Source: Streptomyces nigra
GTDB taxonomy: Bacteria > Actinomycetota > Actinomycetes > Streptomycetales > Streptomycetaceae
Direction of reading: 5' to 3'
Assembly: GCF_003074055.1 (NCBI RefSeq)
Contig: NZ_CP029043.1
Span: forward strand, 4,456,501-4,520,500
DNA: 64,000 bases
Below, piece by piece: positions 33,626-42,394 of the stretch. The notes beneath the pieces are model-generated. The model was not told where the DNA came from. It saw only the letters and a list, made by a program, of their open reading frames with translations, and did not search any database. Numbering within the stretch: the first letter of the stretch is position 1; each line of letters begins with the position of its first letter. A program made the translations under genes and the position numbers.

Positions 33626-34510
33626 TCACTCGCCGGCCGCCGCCGACGCCTGCGCCTCGCCGCGCCGGCGGATCTGACGGAACGTGAACTCGGCCAGGTC
33701 GTCGCCGGCCTTGAAGGCGGCGGTGTCCTTGTCCGTCATGTCCCGGCCGTTGGTGAAGCCGGTGATGGTGAAGTAGGCGTAGCGGCCGTAGGAGTTGGAC
33801 GTCGAACGGCAGACCGCCGAGGTGCAGAAGTCCTTGACACCCTTGCCGGACAGCGAGCGGACGATGTCCTTCTTGGTGTCGACCTTGCCCTTGACCTTCT
33901 GCGCCTTCGCCTCGGTGTCGAAGACGGCCACGCCGACCGTCACCGCGATGCCGTCCTTGACGTACGAGACGCGCATGAAGCGGGTGCAGTCGCCCTCGGC
34001 GAGGATCTTCGGCAGCCCGCCCTTGGTGGCGGCGGAACAGTTCTTCGTGTCCTCCGTCGCGCCCTTCTTGTAGACCGTCTCCCCCATCGTCAGCTGCGTG
34101 CCGGGGAAGAGGATCTGGGCGCCCAGCGGGGCCGTGTCCTTGTTCTTGCTGGCGATGAAGTCCTTCGGGTCCAGCGGCGGCGGTGCGCTCGTCGGCGCGA
34201 ACGACGGCACGGCCGCCGACTCGCCCGGCAGGTCGGCCGTCGAGGGCAGACCCGAAGCCGGTGAGCCGGACGCGGAGTTGTCCCCGTTCGCCGACACCAC
34301 GGCCACGGCCACGGCCGCGCCGATGGCGACGGTGGCCAGCGCGCCACCGCCGATGAACAGCAGCCGACGCCGCTTGTTGCGGGTCTCCGACGCCTCCGCG
34401 AGCGCGGCCCAGTCCGGAGTCTGGTCGGTGCCGTCGTTCCACGGCTGCTGGGAATGCGGTTTCCAGGGATCCCACTGGGACGGGGGTCCCCCCTGCTGCC
34501 CGTAGCTCAT
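33626..34510 (-). CDS. Membrane-anchored hypothetical protein
   Basis: The 294-residue protein has a cytoplasmic N-terminus rich in Gly, Gln, Pro and Trp (MSYGQQGGPPSQWDPWKPHS), one membrane helix (about residues 50-70, after NKRRR), a Ser/Pro/Ala linker and an extracellular domain with several cysteines (NCSAA, GDCTRFM, FCTSAVCRSTS). I do not recognise the family. ATG at 34510 is preferred because TAAGAT (34518-34523, minus strand) lies 7 nt upstream, the spacing of a leaderless promoter; ATG 34519 is the alternative. Confidence 0.82.
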   Translation of the reverse strand: MSYGQQGGPPSQWDPWKPHSQQPWNDGTDQTPDWAALAEASETRNKRRRLLFIGGGALATVAIGAAVAVAVVSANGDNSASGSPASGLPSTADLPGESAAVPSFAPTSAPPPLDPKDFIASKNKDTAPLGAQILFPGTQLTMGETVYKKGATEDTKNCSAATKGGLPKILAEGDCTRFMRVSYVKDGIAVTVGVAVFDTEAKAQKVKGKVDTKKDIVRSLSGKGVKDFCTSAVCRSTSNSYGRYAYFTITGFTNGRDMTDKDTAAFKAGDDLAEFTFRQIRRRGEAQASAAAGE

Positions 34511-34583
34511 GGGGCGCATCTTAGACGGAGCTCGGGTGTGCCGGTCCGCCCCAAAGGGCCCTTCGGCACCTAGCGTTCAGGGG

Positions 34584-35792
34584 ATGAGCGAGCGCAAAAG
34601 CGACATCTCCGGGTGGTTGGTACGACCGGCGAGCGTGCCGTTGTGGGTCGCCCTGGCCGCCGTGCTGGGGGCCCTCGTGGCGCGCACGGCCCGTCTGACC
34701 TCGCGCGGAGGCATGGACAACGCCATCGTCGTCCGCGCGGCCAAGGTCTGGCTGGAGGGCGGCTCGCCGTATGACGACCCCCACTTCCTCTATCTGCCGA
34801 GCGCGGTGCTGGCCGCGGCCCCGCAGGTGCTGATGGACCGGGACGTGCTGCTCGTGCTGGCGCCCCTCACGGTGACCGCCTGCCTGGTCGGCGGGTGGGT
34901 CTGCGCACTGCGGCTGCACGGCGTCCCGCTGCGCAGCCGCTTCGCCGCCCTCGGGCTGCTCGGGCTCGCGGCGGGCTTCGCCCCCTTCGCCCATCTCGTC
35001 TGGCTGGGCAACTGGACGGCGACCGCGGCCCTGGCCCTGCCCCTGGCACTGCTCCTCGCGGGACGCGGGCGCTGGGTGTCCGCCGCGGCCGTGCTCGGCG
35101 CCGCGATCGCGCTGAAGCCGCTGCTCGCGCCGATGGCCCTGCTGTTCCTGTTCGCCCGGCGGTGGCGGGCCCTCGCGGTGCTGGTCGCGGTGCCGGTGGC
35201 GGCCTCGGCCGGCGCGGCCCTCACCCTGCCGGACCCGGCCGGGTTCTTCACCCGGACCGTGCCGTTCCTGCTCAGCGGCGACGACCGGTTCGTACGGCTC
35301 TACGAGGCCTCCCCGGCGGCCGTACTGCCCAGGATGGGGGTGCCCGGGCCGCTGGCCGGCGCCCTCGGGTGCGCGCTGGCGGCGGCGGGCGTCTGGTGTG
35401 CGTACCGGCGCTGGCACGGGGGCGGCGGCCCCCTGCGGTACGCGGAGACCGGGGCGCTGCTGATGCTCTCGGCCTTCCTGGTCTCCCGGCCGTCGTACGA
35501 CCACTATCTGCTGGTCCCGGTGCCGCTGCTGCTGGCCGGGCTGCCGTACGCGGCCTCGGTGACCCGCTCGGTCTGGTTCTGGATGGCACTGGTGCCGCAG
35601 TTGCCCGGGGTGACCTGGCCCTATCTGGAGGAGGGCGAGCGGCGGGCCTTCCGGGACGCGGTGACGCTGTGCGCCCTGGCGGTGACGGTGGGACTGCACG
35701 CCCTGCGGCAGCCCGGCCCGGAGACGGCGCCGTCCGTGCCGGTCCCGCCCTCGCGCGGGGTGGCGGCGCGCAGCGGTGCGTCCGGCGCGTGA
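34584..35792 (+). CDS. GT87-type (DUF2029) integral membrane glycosyltransferase
   Basis: The 402-residue protein is a multi-pass membrane protein (about 9-10 hydrophobic segments). The region after the first helix (GGMDNAIVVRAAKVWLEGGS followed by PYDDPHFLYLPSAVLA) contains the D-x-Y/F-YPP-like loop typical of polyprenyl-phosphate-mannose mannosyltransferases of actinobacteria. NWTATAALALPLALLLAGRG and KPLLAPMALLFL are other family features. ATG at 34584 has TAGCGT 7 nt upstream and no good ribosome site, so it looks leaderless. It probably adds sugars to an external glycan; the acceptor is unknown. Confidence 0.82.
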   Translation: MSERKSDISGWLVRPASVPLWVALAAVLGALVARTARLTSRGGMDNAIVVRAAKVWLEGGSPYDDPHFLYLPSAVLAAAPQVLMDRDVLLVLAPLTVTACLVGGWVCALRLHGVPLRSRFAALGLLGLAAGFAPFAHLVWLGNWTATAALALPLALLLAGRGRWVSAAAVLGAAIALKPLLAPMALLFLFARRWRALAVLVAVPVAASAGAALTLPDPAGFFTRTVPFLLSGDDRFVRLYEASPAAVLPRMGVPGPLAGALGCALAAAGVWCAYRRWHGGGGPLRYAETGALLMLSAFLVSRPSYDHYLLVPVPLLLAGLPYAASVTRSVWFWMALVPQLPGVTWPYLEEGERRAFRDAVTLCALAVTVGLHALRQPGPETAPSVPVPPSRGVAARSGASGA

Positions 35793-35859
35793 GCGGGAGG
35801 GCCCCGCGCGTCGACTACCCTGGGCACGGAACAGCGACGCCGGCCGTGGGCAACCCGTT

Positions 35860-35889
35860 TTGACCCGGCTGGGGCGCCGCAGGTATCCT
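35860..35889 (+). promoter_or_regulatory. rplM-rpsI promoter
   Basis: TTGACC (35860-35865), an 18-nt spacer and TATCCT (35884-35889) lie about 175 bp before rplM, leaving a leader of roughly 170 nt. The hexamers fit the vegetative sigma factor. Confidence 0.7.
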
Positions 35890-36066
35890 GCATGTTCGTT
35901 GTGTATTGGCTTGCTCATTCTCACGGGACGGGCCCTTACACCGGTCCACCGGGCCGATGACCAGCAACCCCACGTACGCGGTATGCGTCGCCGCAGTGGC
36001 TCAGGCTGTCGTGATCGTTTCGGTGACCTGTTCAGGACCATTCACTCGAAGCGAAGGCTACGAACC

Positions 36067-36510
36067 GTGCGTACGTACAGCCCCAAGCCCGGCGATGTGA
36101 CGCGCCAGTGGCACGTCATCGACGCTCAGGACGTCGTCCTGGGTCGTCTCGCCACCACTGCCGCGACGCTCCTCCGGGGCAAGCACAAGCCGATCTACGC
36201 GCCGCACGTCGACGCTGGTGACTTCGTCATCATCATCAACGCCGACAAGGTGCACCTCTCCGGCAACAAGCGGACCCAGAAGATGGCGTACCGCCACTCC
36301 GGCTACCCGGGTGGTCTGCGCTCCGTCCGTTACGACGAGCTCCTCGACAAGAACCCCGAGAAGGCCATCGAGAAGGCCGTCAAGGGCATGCTCCCCAAGA
36401 ACACGCTGGGCCGTCAGATGCTCTCGAAGCTGAAGGTCTACAAGGGTGACCAGCACCCGCACGGCGCGCAGCAGCCGCAGCCGTACGAGATCACCCAGGT
36501 CGCGCAGTAA
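36067..36510 (+). CDS. rplM: 50S ribosomal protein L13
   Basis: The 147-residue L13 is an early assembly protein of the large subunit. MRTYSPKPGDVTRQWHVIDA, HVDAGDFVIIINADKVHLSG and the GMLPKNTLGRQMLSKLKVY segment are diagnostic. The frame is open upstream, but GTG at 36067 with GAAGG 9 nt before gives the family N-terminus. rpsI follows after 42 bp. Confidence 0.98.
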   Translation: MRTYSPKPGDVTRQWHVIDAQDVVLGRLATTAATLLRGKHKPIYAPHVDAGDFVIIINADKVHLSGNKRTQKMAYRHSGYPGGLRSVRYDELLDKNPEKAIEKAVKGMLPKNTLGRQMLSKLKVYKGDQHPHGAQQPQPYEITQVAQ

Positions 36511-36552
36511 GTCCGGCCACCCCCTAAGACTGAAGAGAATCTGAGGAGAATC

Positions 36553-37065
36553 GTGGCCGAGACCACTGCCGAGCAGCCGCTCGAAGAGCTTGACATCGAC
36601 AGCTACACCAGCGAGTCCGAGGTTCCGGTGGAGGGCGAGTACACCTCCGAGTCCCTCGCCTCGCGCTTCGGTGAGCCCCAGCCGGCCGCCGGCCTGGGCC
36701 GTCGCAAGAACGCCATCGCCCGTGTCCGGATCGTCCCGGGCACCGGCAAGTGGAAGATCAACGGTCGCACCCTCGAGGACTACTTCCCGAACAAGGTGCA
36801 CCAGCAGGAAGTCAACGAGCCCTTCAAGGTGCTCGAGCTCGAGGGTCGTTACGACGTCGTCGCCCGTATCTCCGGTGGCGGTGTCTCCGGTCAGGCCGGT
36901 GCGCTCCGTCTCGGTGTCGCCCGCGCGCTGAACGAGGCCGACGTCGACAACAACCGCGGCCCGCTGAAGAAGGCCGGCTTCCTCAAGCGCGACGACCGTG
37001 CGGTCGAGCGCAAGAAGGCCGGTCTCAAGAAGGCCCGCAAGGCCCCGCAGTACAGCAAGCGCTAA
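36553..37065 (+). CDS. rpsI: 30S ribosomal protein S9
   Basis: The 170-residue S9 touches P-site tRNA with its basic C-terminus (RKAPQYSKR). The core from about residue 45 (GLGRRKNAIARVRIVPGTGK) matches the ~130-residue family; the acidic N-terminal ~40 residues are an actinobacterial extension. The start is GTG at 36553. A terminator follows. Confidence 0.97.
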   Translation: MAETTAEQPLEELDIDSYTSESEVPVEGEYTSESLASRFGEPQPAAGLGRRKNAIARVRIVPGTGKWKINGRTLEDYFPNKVHQQEVNEPFKVLELEGRYDVVARISGGGVSGQAGALRLGVARALNEADVDNNRGPLKKAGFLKRDDRAVERKKAGLKKARKAPQYSKR

Positions 37066-37100
37066 GCGCCAGCTGCCTCTGCACGTACTCCGGTACTCCG

Positions 37101-37138
37101 AACGCCCCGGCGGCACGCCACTGTGCCACCGGGGCGTT
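37101..37138 (+). terminator. Terminator after rpsI
   Basis: A 16-bp stem with one mismatch (37101-37116 with 37123-37138) encloses a 6-nt loop 35 bp after the rpsI stop. The right arm ends in GTT with a few further T. Confidence 0.75.
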
Positions 37139-37169
37139 CGTCTTATCACCGGGCGCGGGCGTATAACGG

Positions 37170-37273
37170 CACAAGACGTTCAAAGGCTTGTGTGATCCGA
37201 TGCCCCGGCATGGAATGCCGGGGAGCGGGAGCCACCGGCGGCCGCGTCAGGGCGGGCGCCGGCTCCGCTTCCC
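37170..37273 (+). promoter_or_regulatory. Structured leader upstream of glmM
   Basis: Three inverted repeats precede glmM: CACAAG/CTTGTG (37170-37175, 37187-37192); CCCCGGCAT/ATGCCGGGG (37203-37211, 37215-37223); and a 12-bp stem with two bulges pairing 37221-37233 with 37261-37273. The last two share bases, so they are mutually exclusive, a feature of conditional leaders. There is no T run. The ligand, if any, is unknown. Confidence 0.4.
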
Positions 37274-37300
37274 GGAAATGAAGTTTCCTCAGGAGGACAA

Positions 37301-38659
37301 GTGGGACGACTCTTCGGCACGGACGGCGTGCGGGGTGTCGCCAACGCGGATCTGACGGCCGAGATGGCCCTCGGTCTCTCCGTGGCGGCGGCGCACGTAC
37401 TGGCCGAGGCGGGCACCTTCGAGGGCCACCGGCCGACCGCGGTGGTCGGAAGGGACCCGCGCGCGTCCGGGGAGTTCCTGGAGGCCGCCGTGGTGGCGGG
37501 CCTCGCGAGCGCCGGAGTGGACGTCCTGCGCGTCGGCGTGCTGCCGACGCCCGCGGTGGCGTATCTCACGGGCGCGCTCGGCGCCGACCTCGGAGTCATG
37601 CTCTCCGCCAGCCACAACGCCATGCCCGACAACGGCATCAAGTTCTTCGCCCGCGGCGGCCACAAGCTCGCCGACGAACTGGAGGACCGGATCGAGTCGG
37701 TGTACGACTCCCACCGGCACGGCGAGCCGTGGGAGCGGCCGACGGGCGCGGGCGTCGGCCGGGTGCGCGACTACGAGGAGGGCTTCGACGCCTACGTCGG
37801 GCACCTTCTGAACGTGCTGCCCAACCGGCTGGACGGGCTGAAGATCGTCCTCGACGAGGCGCACGGCGCCGCGGCCGGTGTCTCCCCGGAGGCGTTCCGG
37901 CGGGCCGGTGCCGAGGTCGTCACCATCGGGGCCGAGCCGGACGGGCTCAACATCAACGACGGCTGCGGCTCCACCCATCTGGACAAGCTGAAGGCCGCCG
38001 TCGTCGAGCACGGCGCCCACCTCGGGATCGCGCACGACGGCGACGCCGACCGCTGCCTCGCCGTCGACCACACCGGTGACGAGGTGGACGGCGACCAGAT
38101 CCTCGCCGTACTGGCGCTCGCCATGCGGGAGCGCTCCGAACTGCGGTCCGACACCGTGGTGGCGACCGTCATGTCCAACCTGGGTTTCAAACTGGCGCTG
38201 GAGCGCGAGGGCCTGAAGCTGGTGCAGACGTCCGTCGGCGACCGGTACGTCCTGGAGGAGATGAAGGAGCACGGCTACGCCCTCGGCGGCGAGCAGTCCG
38301 GGCACGTCATCATCCTCGACCACGCCACCACCGGCGACGGCACGCTGACCGGGCTGCTGCTCGCCGCCCGCGTCGCGCAGACCGGGCGCCCGCTGCGGGA
38401 GCTGGCCGGAGTGATGGACCGGCTGCCGCAGGTGCTGATCAACGTCCCCGACGTCGACAAGTCGCGGGTGAAGACCTCGGCCGAGCTCGCCGCCGCCGTC
38501 ACCGAGGCCGAGCGTGAACTCGGCGCCACCGGACGGGTGTTGCTGCGTTCCTCGGGCACCGAACCGCTGGTCCGCGTGATGGTCGAGGCCGCCGACATCG
38601 AGCAGGCGCAGTCCGTGGCCGGACGGCTGGCCGACGTGGTGAAGTCCGCGCTGGGCTGA
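37301..38659 (+). CDS. glmM: Phosphoglucosamine mutase
   Basis: The 452-residue enzyme converts glucosamine-6-phosphate to glucosamine-1-phosphate for UDP-GlcNAc. The phosphoserine is Ser104 in LSASHNAMPDNGIKF; the metal loop is DGDADRC, the sugar loop GGEQSGHVI and the phosphate loop RSSGTEPLVRVM. GTG at 37301 has AGGAGG 8-9 nt before it and gives MGRLFGTDGVRGVAN. It works directly after GlmS, which is encoded 3.7 kb downstream. Confidence 0.98.
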   Translation: MGRLFGTDGVRGVANADLTAEMALGLSVAAAHVLAEAGTFEGHRPTAVVGRDPRASGEFLEAAVVAGLASAGVDVLRVGVLPTPAVAYLTGALGADLGVMLSASHNAMPDNGIKFFARGGHKLADELEDRIESVYDSHRHGEPWERPTGAGVGRVRDYEEGFDAYVGHLLNVLPNRLDGLKIVLDEAHGAAAGVSPEAFRRAGAEVVTIGAEPDGLNINDGCGSTHLDKLKAAVVEHGAHLGIAHDGDADRCLAVDHTGDEVDGDQILAVLALAMRERSELRSDTVVATVMSNLGFKLALEREGLKLVQTSVGDRYVLEEMKEHGYALGGEQSGHVIILDHATTGDGTLTGLLLAARVAQTGRPLRELAGVMDRLPQVLINVPDVDKSRVKTSAELAAAVTEAERELGATGRVLLRSSGTEPLVRVMVEAADIEQAQSVAGRLADVVKSALG

Positions 38660-38795
38660 CCGCGCCTTCCTGGAGCGGAGGTTCCGTCCACCGCGGCCGA
38701 GCCGCCGGTGACGGGCCTCCATCCAGGGGGACGGGTCCGTGGCGCGTGGAGTGGCGCCGCGTCCGACGCGGGACGCGACCCTAGTTTCAGGGTCC

Positions 38796-40217
38796 ATGGA
38801 CTCATCGAGGAACCTCGTACCGCCTCCCGTTCACGCCGCCTCCAGCGCGCCGAGCCGCCGGACCGCGCTCGCCGGACTCTTCGCGGGCGCCGCCGGAGCG
38901 GTGGGGGGCGTCGGCCTCGGCGCACCGGCCGCCTCCGCCGCACCCGCCGGTGCCGTCGCCGCCGGCCCGACCCCCGACGGCTCGCCGACGCCCGGTGCCA
39001 TGCAGCTCTTCGCCGACCCGGGACTCAACTTCGGCGCCCTGCTGGCTCTGGGGGCCGCGGGCGGCAGGGCCTCCGAGGTCGGCGAAGTCCTCACCGCCGT
39101 CAACGCGATCAACGCGGCCGGGGCGAACGAGAACACGTACACCGCGGAGTTCCGCGCCTGGGGCGACCGGCTCGACTCCCTGCGCACCGGCCATCGGGAG
39201 ACCGACCGGTTCCGCTCGCTGCGCGCCGCGCAGTACTACGGCCAGGCGCTGTTCTTCGTCCTGGGCTCCAGCACCCCCGGTGACGAGGAGCCGCTCTACC
39301 TCGCCGGGCGCCGCAACTGGGAGAGGTTCGCCCGGCTCTGCGACCCCGCCGCGACCACCGACCGGGTCCCGTACGGCAGGACGCCGCTGCCTGTGTGGTT
39401 CTTCCGGCCCGACACCTCCGGCACGCCCCGCCCGACGGTGATCCTGACCAACGGCAGCGACGGGCAGAACGTCGACATGTGGACGTACGGGGTCATGGCC
39501 GCGCTCGACCGGGGCTGGAACGCGCTCGTCTACGACGGCCCCGGGCAGGGGCAGTTGCTCTTCGTCGACGAGGTGGTGTTCACCCCGCGCTGGGAGCAGG
39601 TGGTCGGCCCCCTGATCGACTGGCTGCTGCGCCGGTCCGACGTCGACGGCCGGCGGATCGCGCTGACCGGACTGTCGATGGGCGGCAATCTGGCTCCGCG
39701 CGCCGCCGCCTTCGACCACCGGATCGCCGCGCTCGTCGCGATGCCCGGCTGCCTCGACCCGTGGCTGGCCTTCCCCGCGGAGCTGCGGGAGATCCTCACC
39801 CCGGACCGGGAGGAGACCAACCGGATCTGGAACGAGGAGGTCGTGCCCGAGCTGGGCCCGTCCGAGGCGTACCTGGTGAAGAAGCGGTTCGAGCCGTTCT
39901 CCGTCGAGGCGATGCTCGAAGCGCGCCGGGGGCGGATGTTCACCGACTTCTGGACCGCCGCGCGGCGGGTCGCGGCCATGGACATCACCGGTGTGGTCCG
40001 CCGGATCGAGGCGCCGACACTCGTGCTCGACTACGAGGACGAGCAGTTCTACCCCGGCCAGCCGCGGGAGATGTACGAACTGCTGCGCGCCCCCAAGGAG
40101 TACATCAGGCTGACGTCCGCCACGGGGGCCCAACTGCACTGCTCGCCGATGGCGCCCCAGCAGCACTGCGAGGTCGTGTTCGACTGGCTGGAGGACACCG
40201 TGGGCCGCCGCAGCTGA
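38796..40217 (+). CDS. Secreted alpha/beta hydrolase with Tat-like signal
   Basis: The 473-residue protein starts with a signal carrying twin arginines (PSRRTALAG, about residues 20-28) and an Ala-rich hydrophobic stretch ending ASAAPAG. The C-terminal half is an alpha/beta hydrolase: TVILTNGSDGQNVDMW, YDGPGQGQLL, nucleophile Ser294 in TGLSMGGN, and APTLVLDYEDEQFYPG near the acid residue. It resembles the DUF1100/FrsA-like esterase branch. ATG at 38796 is preceded by TAGTTT 8 nt upstream, so it is probably leaderless. The substrate is unknown. Confidence 0.88.
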   Translation: MDSSRNLVPPPVHAASSAPSRRTALAGLFAGAAGAVGGVGLGAPAASAAPAGAVAAGPTPDGSPTPGAMQLFADPGLNFGALLALGAAGGRASEVGEVLTAVNAINAAGANENTYTAEFRAWGDRLDSLRTGHRETDRFRSLRAAQYYGQALFFVLGSSTPGDEEPLYLAGRRNWERFARLCDPAATTDRVPYGRTPLPVWFFRPDTSGTPRPTVILTNGSDGQNVDMWTYGVMAALDRGWNALVYDGPGQGQLLFVDEVVFTPRWEQVVGPLIDWLLRRSDVDGRRIALTGLSMGGNLAPRAAAFDHRIAALVAMPGCLDPWLAFPAELREILTPDREETNRIWNEEVVPELGPSEAYLVKKRFEPFSVEAMLEARRGRMFTDFWTAARRVAAMDITGVVRRIEAPTLVLDYEDEQFYPGQPREMYELLRAPKEYIRLTSATGAQLHCSPMAPQQHCEVVFDWLEDTVGRRS

Positions 40218-40284
40218 TGCCACGGGCGTGCGGCGTCGAGGCGGCGGACCGCGCGGCGTGCCGCGTCGTGCGGTCCTCGCCTTC

Positions 40285-41223
40285 TCAGACGGCGTTGACC
40301 TTGCGCGGCTGCCGCGACCACAGCCACTTCTGGAGCACCAGCGTGAGCGTGCCGGCCAGGACGATGCCCAGCAGGTTCAGCAGGAGCTGTTCCGAGGAGC
40401 GCCAGGTCTGCCAGGTGTCGCCGTAGCTGAGGGCGACTGCCGCGTTGGCGGCGGCCGGCACCGTCGTCACCGAGATGGCGACGCCCACCAGGGCGCCGGA
40501 CTTGGCCGAGGTCAGCGAGAGCGTGCCGGCGGTCCCGGCGAGGACCGCCACGATGAACGAGAACCAGTCGGGGGCGTAGACGAAGGCCGTGTTGGGCCGG
40601 TCGGCCTCCAACTGCCGTTCGGAGAAAAGCCCCAGGGCGTCCATGAACCAGCTGAAGCCGACGGTCACCGCCATCGCCACGGCGAACCCGGCGATGAGCG
40701 CGACCACCGACCGCAGTGCGAGCCGGGGTTGCCGCCGCACGGTCGCCGTGGAGATCCCGGCCAGTGGGCCGAACTCCGGGCCGACCGCCATCGCCCCGAC
40801 GATCAGCACCGCGTTGTCCAGCACGACACCGCAGGCCGCGATCATGGTGGCGAGCGTGATGAACGCCAGATAGGTCGCGGAGAGTGTGGACTCCTCGTGC
40901 GTGGCCTCCGTCAGGTGGTCCCACAGCACGGCGTCCGCGGGTTCGCCGGGGGCGTCCTTCTCGGCCTGTTCGGCCCGCCGGGACAGCGACAGGTCGATGT
41001 TCTCCACGGCGATGGACCCGTCGTCCTCGAGACCCAGACGCTGGAGCCCGGTGAGGAGCGCGTCGCCCGACTCGCGCGCCACGTCGCACAGGACGAGGTC
41101 CCCGGCGGGGTCGCGGGCCGCGCCGGGCAGGACGACGAGATGGGCCGTCCCCACCGTCCGCTCGATCAGCCCGACGACGTCCTCGGTCCGTTCGGGCGGC
41201 GAGATCAGTCGCAGGTGGAGCAT
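40285..41223 (-). CDS. DUF389-family membrane protein
   Basis: The 312-residue protein has a soluble N-terminal part of ~115 residues and then about five membrane helices. ESTLSATYLAFITLATMIAA, DNAVLIVGAMAVGPEFGPLA and TSAKSGALVGVAISVTTVPA are the DUF389 (TIGR00341-like) signature. The function is not established. On the minus strand TACGCT lies 6 nt before the ATG, which suggests a leaderless transcript. It is 17 bp downstream of coaA on the same strand. Confidence 0.88.
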   Translation of the reverse strand: MLHLRLISPPERTEDVVGLIERTVGTAHLVVLPGAARDPAGDLVLCDVARESGDALLTGLQRLGLEDDGSIAVENIDLSLSRRAEQAEKDAPGEPADAVLWDHLTEATHEESTLSATYLAFITLATMIAACGVVLDNAVLIVGAMAVGPEFGPLAGISTATVRRQPRLALRSVVALIAGFAVAMAVTVGFSWFMDALGLFSERQLEADRPNTAFVYAPDWFSFIVAVLAGTAGTLSLTSAKSGALVGVAISVTTVPAAANAAVALSYGDTWQTWRSSEQLLLNLLGIVLAGTLTLVLQKWLWSRQPRKVNAV

Positions 41224-41239
41224 GGGGGCAGCGTAGCCG

Positions 41240-42229
41240 TCACAGTTTGCGCAGGCTCAGCCGCTGCACCTTGTGGTCGGCGCCCTTGCGGACGACCAGG
41301 GTGGCCCGGCCGCGGGTGGGGGCGATGTTCTCCACCAGGTTCGGCTTGTTGATGGTCCGCCACATGGTGCGGGCGTAGTCGAGGGCCTCCTCCTCGGACA
41401 CCTGCGTGTACTTGCGGAAGTACGAGGAGGGGTCCTGGAAGGCGGTCTCGCGCAGCCGCTTGAAGCGGTGCAGATACCAGCGCTCGATGTCCTCGGTGCG
41501 GGCGTCGACGTACACGCTGAAGTCGAAGTAGTCGGCGAGACCGACCCGGGTGCGGCCGTCCTTGCCCGGGAGGGCGGGCTGGAGGACGTTCAGGCCCTCG
41601 ACGATGAGGATGTCGGGCCGGCGCACGGTGAGCCGCTTGTCCGGGACGATGTCGTAGATCAGGTGCGAGTAGACGGGGGCGGTGACCTCGTCCTTGCCCG
41701 CCTTGATGTCGGCGACGAAGCGGGTGAGCGCGCGCCGGTCGTACGACTCCGGGAACCCCTTGCGCGACATCAGGCCGCGCGCCTGCAGTTCCTCGGTGGG
41801 CAGCAGGAAGCCGTCGGTGGTGACCAGTTCGACCCGCGGATGCTCGGGCCAGCGCGACAGCAGCGCCTGCAGCAGACGGGCCACCGTGGACTTGCCGACG
41901 GCGACCGAGCCGGCGACGCCTATCACGAAGGGTGTGCCGGACTGGGAGCCCTGCTCGCCGAGGAAGGTGTTCAGCGCGCCGCGCAGACCGTCCGTGGCAC
42001 CGACGTAGAGGTTGAGGAGGCGGGAGAGCGGCAGGTAGATGTCCCGCACCTCGTCGAGGTCGATGACATCGCCGAGACCGCGCAGCTTCTCGACCTCCTC
42101 CGCCGTGAGCGGCAGCGGGGTCTTGTCGCGCAGCGCACTCCACTCCGAGCGGGTGAGGTCCACGTAGGGAGTCGCCTCCGGCCGCTGCCGGTGGGCGCTC
42201 CGGGGCATCGAGGAGACCGGAGAGATCAC
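41240..42229 (-). CDS. coaA: Pantothenate kinase, type I
   Basis: The 329-residue enzyme phosphorylates pantothenate, the first step of coenzyme A synthesis. Walker A is GVAGSVAVGKST (residues 104-115); VELVTTDGFLLPTEELQARG, DILIVEGLNVLQP and RWYLHRFKRL are type I motifs. GTG at 42229 is the first start in the frame; ATG at 42208 would remove seven residues. It is divergent from glmS, with 165 bp between them. Confidence 0.96.
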   Translation of the reverse strand: MISPVSSMPRSAHRQRPEATPYVDLTRSEWSALRDKTPLPLTAEEVEKLRGLGDVIDLDEVRDIYLPLSRLLNLYVGATDGLRGALNTFLGEQGSQSGTPFVIGVAGSVAVGKSTVARLLQALLSRWPEHPRVELVTTDGFLLPTEELQARGLMSRKGFPESYDRRALTRFVADIKAGKDEVTAPVYSHLIYDIVPDKRLTVRRPDILIVEGLNVLQPALPGKDGRTRVGLADYFDFSVYVDARTEDIERWYLHRFKRLRETAFQDPSSYFRKYTQVSEEEALDYARTMWRTINKPNLVENIAPTRGRATLVVRKGADHKVQRLSLRKL

Positions 42230-42394
42230 AGTCCATTGTTACGGCAGTACGAAAGGACGGCAGGGTGGGATCCGTCACGTGACGGCGACCCGGCTGCTTC
42301 CGGTCGTCCGGAGCGTTCGTACCACCGTAGGAATTTCCGAAATCGGGCACGAATCGGCGCTTCGGGTCCCGGATCCGCCCGTAGGCTGCCGCGC

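Noticed and set aside
25534..35792. Mobile island or prophage carrying the pgs-like genes
   Set aside because: No integrase, transposase, tRNA target or flanking direct repeats are visible, and codon bias matches the neighbours.
42230..42394. glmS ribozyme upstream of glmS
   Set aside because: The gap to coaA is 165 bp, shows no ribozyme-like pseudoknot, and a -10 lies 7 nt before the ATG, so no long leader exists.
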